A stretch of DNA of 5,566 nt from Clostridiales bacterium. GTDB taxonomy: Bacteria > Bacillota > Clostridia > Lachnospirales > Lachnospiraceae. The notes under the pieces are model-generated. The model ran no database searches. It was not told the DNA's origin and worked only from the letters and a program-made list of their open reading frames with translations. Location of the stretch: positions 1 through 5,566 of the forward strand of contig JAAZDA010000345.1 of the NCBI GenBank assembly GCA_012512995.1, given 5' to 3'. Numbering within the stretch: the stretch's first letter is position 1; each line of letters opens with the position of its first letter. The position numbers and the translations under genes are program-made. This document shows, piece after piece, positions 1 to 4,459 of the stretch.

Positions 1-243
1 ATACTGATCGCTCTCATTCAGGACTAACACCTGCCTGAATCCGGCCTCCGCTATCCTTCCACAATATTCGGATTCTGCTATCACAAGCACCGCTGTATTC
101 TCATGATCCATACTGGAGAGCATTTTTTCGACGCTGAAAAAGGCGCATACTTCATATGGCAGTTCCTTTCTCTTGAGATACTCCATAAGATGGAGCGTGT
201 AACTTTGTTCGTCGTCGCAGACAACAATACTTGCTGTATTCAT
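1..243 (-). CDS. tadZ: TadZ/CpaE-like Tad pilus protein, N-terminal part (runs off left edge)
   Basis: An open frame starts at ATG (243-241) and continues through position 1 without a stop, giving the first 81 residues. The protein opens with a short hydrophobic strand (ASIVV) followed by Cys-Asp-Asp-Glu at residues 9-12, the layout of the acidic pocket of a response-regulator receiver domain. The third strand (AVLVIAE, residues 51-57) has Ala-Glu where the phosphorylated Asp would be expected, so it reads as a degenerate receiver. TadZ/CpaE proteins of Tad (Flp) pili have such an atypical receiver followed by a ParA/MinD-like ATPase and help localise the pilus machine at the membrane. The ATPase part would lie outside the window. 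The start lies one base after the stop of the prepilin peptidase gene, so the two are probably cotranscribed and coupled; the Shine-Dalgarno signal (GGGGGA, about 10 nt upstream) is weak. A stand-alone response regulator is the main alternative. Confidence 0.6.
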   Translation of the reverse strand, partial: MNTASIVVCDDEQSYTLHLMEYLKRKELPYEVCAFFSVEKMLSSMDHENTAVLVIAESEYCGRIAEAGFRQVLVLNESDQY

Positions 244-244
244 T

Positions 245-712
245 TCAGAAAATTCCCCCGATGTGTAGTAAGAAAGCAATGCCTATAGGCAGTGCCATGT
301 GAATGCTGATGTGACCATAAGAATTGGGAAGGCGGCCGCTGCCACAGATCCTTACGTTGTCTGCACAAGACCATGCGATGACCAGCAGCGAGAAACCGCC
401 CCCGATTAGAAAAGATATGACCAGACAATAAATGAAATCCGAAAAGCTGAAGAAAACAGCAAGAACAGACAGAAATTTAATGTCTCCGGCGCCAATCCCT
501 CCAATGATCCACATTGGGTAAAGAAACGCCATGACAAAACAAGATGCAGCAAGAGCTGCGATTGCTTTTTCCACCCCTCCGGAAATAAAGACCTGAAACA
601 ATCCTACAGCAAGCATCGGGACAAGCCAAAGATTATATATTCTGCCTTTCGCCGAATCACTCGCCATAGCCCCTGTAATAAACAGGATCAGGACAGGTAT
701 TGTATTCTCAAT
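245..712 (-). CDS. tadV: Prepilin peptidase, A24 family (TadV/CpaA type)
   Basis: Integral-membrane aspartyl protease expected to cleave the leader of Flp-type prepilins at the cytoplasmic face. The GxGDxK signature is present (GAGDIK, catalytic Asp77 when numbered from the ATT start), and the other catalytic Asp is Asp19 in the D-x4-R-I-Y-N motif after the first helix. Hydrophobic segments fall at about residues 4-17, 28-44, 49-71, 80-110 and 135-150. At 155 residues it matches the short TadV/CpaA/FlaK class that lacks the cytosolic methyltransferase domain. The first ATG (667) begins only three residues before Asp19 and would delete the first membrane helix. The frame stays open upstream to an ATT codon at 712-710, eight bases after a GGAGG ribosome binding site, and I take that as the start. 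No in-frame ATG, GTG or TTG lies between the upstream stop and 667. It is followed after one base by the tadZ-like gene, and no pilin gene is visible in the window. Confidence 0.85.
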   Translation of the reverse strand: MENTIPVLILFITGAMASDSAKGRIYNLWLVPMLAVGLFQVFISGGVEKAIAALAASCFVMAFLYPMWIIGGIGAGDIKFLSVLAVFFSFSDFIYCLVISFLIGGGFSLLVIAWSCADNVRICGSGRLPNSYGHISIHMALPIGIAFLLHIGGIF

Positions 713-718
713 CTGGAT

Positions 719-726
719 CTCCTCCC
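719..726 (-). promoter_or_regulatory. Ribosome binding site selecting an ATT start for the prepilin peptidase
   Basis: On the minus strand this reads GGGAGGAG, with a full GGAGG core at 725-721 and an 8-nt gap to the ATT codon at 712. It is the best Shine-Dalgarno sequence near the gene and lies 53 nt before the first ATG (667), too far to serve it. This is the main evidence for translation starting at ATT. Confidence 0.65.
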
Positions 727-814
727 TTCTATGCCAGAAACAGACTTAACAAAATAAACCTCAGCCCGTTCTTTTTTCAGACTGATATAACTAAACAGAT
801 CGTTGTGATTATTC

Positions 815-830
815 TGACCGGAACCGGTCA
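815..830. repeat. Perfect inverted repeat TGACCGG-AA-CCGGTCA, possible operator
   Basis: Two 7-bp arms are separated by two bases, giving a 16-bp near-palindrome about 103 bp upstream of the prepilin peptidase start. The size and symmetry fit a binding site for a dimeric repressor or activator; the 2-nt centre is too tight for a good RNA hairpin. No cognate regulator is visible in the window, so its role is unknown. Confidence 0.4.
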
Positions 831-854
831 TGATCGGTACAAAGTCCACATTTC

Positions 855-965
855 TGCGGTTTATTATGATCTCTTCGTTCCGAATGTGTTAACCCCTGGC
901 GTGGTATCCGACGGATACACTTGAACCGCACTTGGGGTGCATGTATGACTATACAGGATGCCCCC
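855..965. other. Potentially structured leader or non-coding RNA region upstream of the Tad operon
   Basis: Several complementary segments nest here. Arms 855-861 (TGCGGTT) and 924-930 (AACCGCA) can close a domain that contains a small TTCG/CGAA hairpin (874-884) and a 6-bp GTATCC/GGATAC hairpin with a 3-nt loop (904-918). Next comes a longer stem at 934-965: GGGG/CCCC, a bulged T, GCAT/ATGC, GTAT/ATAC and a GACT loop, with an AGG bulge. The motif CCCCTGGC occurs twice (893-900 and 962-969), and GGGGT (934-938) could pair with ACCCC (892-896) instead of 962-965, so two exclusive folds are possible. On the minus strand the region would lie in the 5' leader of the Tad operon, about 140-250 nt before the start. 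I do not recognise it as a known riboswitch class. Confidence 0.35.
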
Positions 966-1014
966 TGGCAAAAGCAAGTACTACTTCACTTAAACAGCTA
1001 TTTTAGTTGTTTCG

Positions 1015-1040
1015 TTGTGAACTTTTAAAATTGTTCACAA
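1015..1040. repeat. Inverted repeat TTGTGAAC-N10-GTTCACAA
   Basis: Two perfect 8-bp arms flank an A/T-only 10-nt spacer. The half sites match those of the redox regulator Rex (TTGTGAA...TTCACAA), but Rex sites normally have 4 bp between these 7-bp arms and here there are 12, so it is not a standard Rex box. As RNA it could form an 8-bp stem with a 10-nt loop. It lies about 150 bp past the beta-galactosidase stop and about 300 bp before the Tad operon, and could be an operator for the latter. Confidence 0.35.
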
Positions 1041-1104
1041 AAATCATCTTTCAATTTCATGTAACATTTCCGATAACTTTGCATATGTTCACTGACATAA
1101 ATGC

Positions 1105-1119
1105 GCCTGACGGTCAGGC
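1105..1119. repeat. Short hairpin GCCTGA-CGG-TCAGGC, weak terminator candidate
   Basis: A 6-bp GC-rich stem with a 3-nt loop lies about 70 nt beyond the beta-galactosidase stop codon. On the minus strand it is followed by GCATTTATG, which lacks a clear U run, so a classical intrinsic terminator is doubtful. It is nevertheless the only compact GC hairpin after this gene. Confidence 0.25.
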
Positions 1120-1186
1120 AATATTTCCCTGCCCTGTCAAACGCATTAAATCGTATATCATCTTCGTTTTGTCATAAATCGGAAAT

Positions 1187-3217
1187 TCAGATCTTTTTTC
1201 CTATCAAAACATCCTTTGCGCCAATCGTGATTTCCACCGTAGAATCATGAGTCTTATCGCTCAGCAGATCACGCACTGCGTAAGGCAGCACCACTTTCTG
1301 CTCTTCATCAGAATTATTGAGTGCGAAAACAAAGCTTCCTTTTTCGTTTGAACGCTCCGTCACTTCAACGCAATCCGGCGCATCAGCAAGCTTTGTGATC
1401 CCGTTTTTCGCACAGATCTCTCCGAGAAAATCTACATAGAATTTTCTGTCAGATCTCGTGCCGACGTAGTATGCTTCTCCATCTCCGGATTTGTTTCCGG
1501 TCACGACCGGCATACCCTTGTAGAAATCGCTTTCATACACAGCGAGCGCCTTCGCGCCCTCAAGATGCATAAGGTCACATACAATACTGCACTCATGACG
1601 CTTACCTTCATATACAAAACTATTCGATGAGCCTGGCACCAGCGCATCGCTCTCCTCGACCCATATCCCGAGAATATCGCGCCACGGTGCGGGATACCCG
1701 CCAAGATATATTCTGTCATTTCTGTCTGCAATACCACTGAAATACGACGTGACAAAATTCCCGCCGGCTTTCACGAACGCCTCAAGTTTTGACGCAAATC
1801 CTTCTTCGCTCATGTAAAGCATCGGTGCCAGCACGACCTTGTACTGCGACATATCATCAGCCGTGCCGATTATATCCACCGGAATATGCAGATCAGAAAA
1901 GCCCTTATACCATGTGTGTATTTCATCAAGATAATTAAGATCCACCGACGGTCCCGCAGAAAGTTCTGTTGCCCACCAGTTCTCAAAATCGAAAACGATT
2001 GCCGCCTTTGCCTTCGCCACAGCTCCCAGGGTTGCATCACCGAGTTTTACAAGTTCAGCGCCAAGCTCCTTCATTTCCCTGAATACTCTCGTCTCATCCG
2101 TCCCGGCATGATCAATAAGTGCGCTGTGCGACTTCTCACAGGCCCCGATGCTCCTCCTCATCTGAAAGAACATCACCGTGTCCGCGCCGTGAGCCACCGC
2201 CTGATAACTCCACAGCCTCATGACTCCGGGGCGCTTCAACGCACAATATGGATGCCAGTTCGAAACCCCCGGCGTCTGCTCAATAAGCGAAAATGACTCT
2301 CCACCGCCGATTCCGCGCATCAGGTCGTGCCAGAATGACGTATCCGATTCCGGCGAACCAAATTTCGGATAGTTATCCCATGCGACAAAATCCACATGTT
2401 TTGCCCATTCCTTATAATCGAACTGCTCAAAACCTCCCATGAAATTCGTTGTCACAGGGGTGTCAGGCATGTATTTTTTAATCGCAGCCTTCTCGATGTC
2501 AAAACATTCGAGGAAGCTCTCACTCATAAATCTCCTGTAATCTATCGACATTCCCTGGAAATTTGACTTTACCTGCCATTCTTCCCCGCCAAAATGGAAT
2601 TCCTCTGAGAGGAGATCTGGCAAAACAATTTCATCAAAGTCGTAATATGTATGTCCCCAGAATGACGTATTCCACGCCTTATTCACAGCATCAAGCGACT
2701 TATATCTGACTTTCAGCCATTCGCGGAATTTCTTCGTGCATGTATCGCAGTAGCAGTACCCACAGTATTCATTGGAAACGTGCCACGCCACAAGATTGTC
2801 GTAATCCTTGTACCTCTGCGCGAGCTTTCCGGCCATCGCAGCATAGAATTTCCTGAGAATGGGCGAATTGGGACACATGTTTTGCCTGCCGCCGAAGTGG
2901 CGTCTCGTGCCACCCGCTTCAGTCTTCAGCGTCTCAGGATATTTCTTCGCCATCCACGCGGGCTCAGCAGCGGTCGGGGTCGCCATCACGACCTTGAGAC
3001 CATGATCTGTCACCATCTTCATGATCCTGTCGAGTTTTTCAAAGTTATAAACGTCATCTGACGGCTGCAGCGCCGCCCAGCTGGAAACATCCAGCGTCAC
3101 GACATCGACATGCGCCTCTTCAAAAAGCTTCATGTCCTCATCCCATACTTCTTCCGGCCATTGCTCCGGATTGTAATCGCCACCAAAAAGCATCTTGTTA
3201 ACGCCAAGTAACTTCAA
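1187..3217 (-). CDS. Beta-galactosidase, glycoside hydrolase family 42
   Basis: Cytoplasmic retaining beta-galactosidase expected to release galactose from the non-reducing ends of beta-galactosides such as lactose or imported galacto-oligosaccharides. At 676 residues it is full length for GH42 and has no signal peptide. The family N-terminus is clear (GGDYNPEQWPEEVW, residues 12-25), beginning the TIM barrel. The acid/base is Glu150 in HVSNEY and the nucleophile is Glu313 in LIEQTPG. Cys115, Cys155, Cys157 and Cys160 match the four-cysteine zinc site of GH42 enzymes. A Rossmann-like trimerisation domain follows (about 400-610), then a small beta domain. The start is TTG at 3217, eight bases after a GGAGG ribosome binding site. 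The next in-frame ATG (codon 9, 3193) has no comparable site, though starting there would lose no conserved core. No transporter or sugar regulator adjoins it, so the physiological substrate cannot be told from context. Confidence 0.96.
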   Translation of the reverse strand: MKLLGVNKMLFGGDYNPEQWPEEVWDEDMKLFEEAHVDVVTLDVSSWAALQPSDDVYNFEKLDRIMKMVTDHGLKVVMATPTAAEPAWMAKKYPETLKTEAGGTRRHFGGRQNMCPNSPILRKFYAAMAGKLAQRYKDYDNLVAWHVSNEYCGYCYCDTCTKKFREWLKVRYKSLDAVNKAWNTSFWGHTYYDFDEIVLPDLLSEEFHFGGEEWQVKSNFQGMSIDYRRFMSESFLECFDIEKAAIKKYMPDTPVTTNFMGGFEQFDYKEWAKHVDFVAWDNYPKFGSPESDTSFWHDLMRGIGGGESFSLIEQTPGVSNWHPYCALKRPGVMRLWSYQAVAHGADTVMFFQMRRSIGACEKSHSALIDHAGTDETRVFREMKELGAELVKLGDATLGAVAKAKAAIVFDFENWWATELSAGPSVDLNYLDEIHTWYKGFSDLHIPVDIIGTADDMSQYKVVLAPMLYMSEEGFASKLEAFVKAGGNFVTSYFSGIADRNDRIYLGGYPAPWRDILGIWVEESDALVPGSSNSFVYEGKRHECSIVCDLMHLEGAKALAVYESDFYKGMPVVTGNKSGDGEAYYVGTRSDRKFYVDFLGEICAKNGITKLADAPDCVEVTERSNEKGSFVFALNNSDEEQKVVLPYAVRDLLSDKTHDSTVEITIGAKDVLIGKKI

Positions 3218-3225
3218 TTTTTGAT

Positions 3226-3230
3226 CCTCC
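3226..3230 (-). promoter_or_regulatory. Ribosome binding site supporting the TTG start of the GH42 gene
   Basis: GGAGG on the minus strand lies 8 nt before the TTG codon at 3217-3215. It would be 32 nt from the first ATG, so it decides the start in favour of TTG. Confidence 0.8.
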
Positions 3231-3298
3231 GAAAATATTTGTTTTGTCTGCTCTGATAATGATATATGAATTGCTCATCAAGCGAAAACATCAATATC

Positions 3299-3327
3299 AT
3301 ACTAATTGCTTCGCATTTTTATTGCAA
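3299..3327 (-). promoter_or_regulatory. Candidate promoter for the beta-galactosidase gene
   Basis: On the minus strand TTGCAA (3327-3322) and TAGTAT (3304-3299) are separated by 17 nt, each matching the sigma-A consensus at four of six positions. This would give a 5' leader of about 75 nt. The match is moderate, and the A/T-rich stretch closer to the gene (3255-3270) has other possible -10 boxes. Confidence 0.35.
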
Positions 3328-3353
3328 CGACGAAAGTTTTTCAACCCTGCCTA

Positions 3354-3382
3354 TTGACAATCTTATCTGTAACTGATATGTT
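3354..3382 (+). promoter_or_regulatory. Sigma-A promoter of the rhodanese-hypR-rclA operon
   Basis: A perfect -35 box TTGACA (3354-3359) is followed, after 17 nt, by TATGTT (3377-3382). An upstream TGA (3374-3376) makes it an extended -10. Transcription would start near 3389, leaving a leader of about 80 nt. This is the strongest promoter in the window, and its -10 box lies inside an inverted-repeat operator, so it is probably a strong promoter held in check by a repressor. Confidence 0.75.
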
Positions 3383-3386
3383 TACA
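3368..3386. promoter_or_regulatory. Operator copy 1 (TGTAAC-N7-TTTACA), overlapping the -10 box
   Basis: A 19-bp inverted repeat with one mismatch between the arms, spanning the extended -10 element. The same motif recurs 27 bp downstream. Bound repressor would directly block RNA polymerase. The likely ligand is the Rrf2 protein encoded by the second gene of the operon; this assignment is inferred from location. Confidence 0.55.
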
Positions 3387-3394
3387 GCATAAGG

Positions 3395-3413
3395 TGTAAC
3401 CAATCCTGTTACA
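3395..3413. promoter_or_regulatory. Operator copy 2 (TGTAAC-N7-GTTACA), just downstream of the start point
   Basis: A perfect 19-bp inverted repeat with 6-bp arms, a few bases past the predicted transcription start. With copy 1 it also forms a wider symmetry: ATCTGTAAC at 3365-3373 and GTTACAGAT at 3408-3416 are perfect 9-bp complements. Two sites with the same half-site sequence around one promoter argue for a real operator rather than chance. Confidence 0.6.
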
Positions 3414-3457
3414 GATGCTTGTCCACAACTAACACGACAACATTCAAAAGAAAGCAT

Positions 3458-3461
3458 GAGG
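3458..3461 (+). promoter_or_regulatory. Ribosome binding site favouring ATG 3468 for the rhodanese
   Basis: GAGG lies six bases before ATG 3468 and overlaps the alternative start codon at 3456. That earlier ATG has only AAAGAAAG close upstream. The spacing therefore favours the shorter 175-residue product. Confidence 0.55.
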
Positions 3462-3467
3462 TCAGAA

Positions 3468-3995
3468 ATGAGAAAAGGGATCACGGGAATTATAATTGCG
3501 GCAATCATCGCCGTAATCGGCATCACTGTATACCGCTCAATGCCCGGAAAGAACGCCGGTCAGTCAGCATCCGGGAACGCTATGTCTGTTATGGCAGCAG
3601 AAAATGATTCGACAATGAACGACAGTTCTGAGCCTTCAACTGTCAACAAAGTAAGTGCCGACACCGTCGCATGTTCAGACTGCGACGCTTCTTTCCGGAT
3701 CATCACGGCTAAGGAAGCCAAAAAGATGATTGATGAAGAGGAAGTCACGATCGTAGATGTACGCAGACAGGATGAGTACGACAATGGTCACATCAAGGAT
3801 GCGATCCTCGTTCCAAACGAATCGATCAAAGACACTGCTCCCGAGGATCTGCCGGACAAAGACGCTACGATCCTTGTCTACTGCCGCACCGGCATCCGTG
3901 CTAAGGAAGCATCCGGCAAACTCGCAGATCTCGGATATACAAATGTCTACGATATTGGCGGCATTGTAGACTGGCCTTACGAAACTGAGAAATGA
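3468..3995 (+). CDS. Membrane-anchored rhodanese-like sulfurtransferase
   Basis: Single-domain rhodanese tethered to the membrane. Numbered from ATG 3468 (175 aa), residues 2-3 are Arg-Lys, and residues 5-22 form one hydrophobic helix, giving a predicted N-in, C-out topology. Residues 24-65 are a polar Ser/Asn/Asp-rich linker, then CSDC (69-72), then the rhodanese domain (about 77-171) with DVR at 97-99, GHI at 107-109 and the active-site loop CRTGIR (139-144) carrying catalytic Cys139. The six-residue CxxGxR loop is typical of sulfur-handling single-domain rhodaneses, which pass sulfane sulfur through a cysteine persulfide. ATG 3468 has GAGG six bases upstream; the ATG four codons earlier (3456) has only a weak purine-rich site, though it remains possible. 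It is the first gene of the operon, 11 nt before the Rrf2 gene. The donor, the acceptor and the role of the extra CxxC are unknown; a link to thiol or oxidant stress is inferred from the neighbours. Confidence 0.9.
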   Translation: MRKGITGIIIAAIIAVIGITVYRSMPGKNAGQSASGNAMSVMAAENDSTMNDSSEPSTVNKVSADTVACSDCDASFRIITAKEAKKMIDEEEVTIVDVRRQDEYDNGHIKDAILVPNESIKDTAPEDLPDKDATILVYCRTGIRAKEASGKLADLGYTNVYDIGGIVDWPYETEK

Positions 3996-4006
3996 GGTAC
4001 TAATAT

Positions 4007-4459
4007 ATGAACAGTGATTTTTGCGTAGCAGTACATGCATTCGTATATCTTAACCACCACAGCGGCAAAACATGTTCGAGCAAAGAACTTGCCACTAATA
4101 TCTGCACTAACCCCGCAAGGGTCAGAAAGATACTCGCCATGTTCAAGGACTGCACTTTCATAACAACGATCGAATCGGGGCCTAACAGCGGTTACCAGTT
4201 CACCGGTGATCCTGACAAAATCACACTCTCCGACATCGCTTCTATTATGAAGATAGATTTCGTAGAGCCCGGCTGGCGCAGCGGAGACACAGACATGGAC
4301 TGCCTGATATCGTCCGGGATGGGCAATCTCATGGACGGAATCTTCAGTGACCTCAACAAAGACTGTTATTCTAAACTAAGTGACATATCTGTGTCCGATA
4401 TCGAGCGCAGAATATTCGGTACAACAAAAAATCAGGAGGCAAATCATGAAAGCAGTTAA
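4007..4459 (+). CDS. hypR: Rrf2-family redox-sensing repressor, HypR-like
   Basis: A 150-residue Rrf2 winged-helix regulator, the usual family length. The DNA-binding half shows the family pattern: an N-terminal helix (DFCVAVHAFVYL), a helix-turn-helix at about 24-46 with NPARVRKIL as recognition helix, and the wing around SGPNSGYQF (57-65). A dimerisation helix follows. Cysteines are at 6, 23, 33, 49, 99 and 120. The closely spaced cysteine triad that binds Fe-S in IscR and NsrR is absent. Cys33 and Cys99 coincide with the residues reported to form the intersubunit disulfide of S. aureus HypR, the hypochlorite-responsive repressor of merA. The gene sits between the rhodanese and the RclA/MerA-type reductase, as expected for HypR. 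GAGG lies nine bases before the ATG. Its last 14 bases overlap the start of the reductase gene. It probably represses its own operon through the twin TGTAAC/GTTACA sites. The HypR assignment comes from memory of the family, not an alignment. Confidence 0.8.
   Translation: MNSDFCVAVHAFVYLNHHSGKTCSSKELATNICTNPARVRKILAMFKDCTFITTIESGPNSGYQFTGDPDKITLSDIASIMKIDFVEPGWRSGDTDMDCLISSGMGNLMDGIFSDLNKDCYSKLSDISVSDIERRIFGTTKNQEANHESS

Larger units (their letters stand above)
727..1186. other. 460-bp intergenic region rich in inverted repeats, no gene seen
   Basis: This lies between the end of the beta-galactosidase gene and the start of the Tad operon, both on the minus strand. The only sizeable open frame (plus strand, 700-924) has no family resemblance and runs over the tadV ribosome binding site, so I do not call it. 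The region holds a 16-bp palindrome (815-830), a possibly structured stretch (855-965), a wide inverted repeat with Rex-like half sites (1015-1040) and a short hairpin (1105-1119). I found no convincing -35/-10 pair for the Tad operon, no tRNA and no strong U-tailed terminator. Confidence 0.6.

Noticed and set aside
700..924. Plus-strand open frame of 74 codons in the intergenic region
   Set aside because: It covers the ribosome binding site and first codons of the prepilin peptidase, has no recognisable motif, and the DNA under it consists of inverted repeats.
905..935. tRNA gene suggested by GGTTCAA on the minus strand
   Set aside because: The bases around this T-loop-like string do not form a T stem, and no acceptor or anticodon arm can be fitted.
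885..970. c-di-GMP riboswitch for the Tad operon
   Set aside because: Regulation of pili by c-di-GMP would make sense, but neither the GEMM-I tetraloop/receptor elements nor the c-di-GMP-II core can be found on either strand.
1015..1040. Canonical Rex box
   Set aside because: The half sites match but the spacing is 12 bp instead of 4; kept only as an unexplained inverted repeat.
1886..2296. 136-codon plus-strand open frame opposite the GH42 gene
   Set aside because: It lies wholly antisense to the catalytic and trimerisation domains of a well-supported enzyme, and its translation resembles no family.
3277..3292. Catabolite-responsive (cre) site upstream of the beta-galactosidase (AAGCGAAAACA)
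   Set aside because: Only about 9 of 14 consensus positions match, and the 5' TG and central YT are missing; this is not distinguishable from chance.
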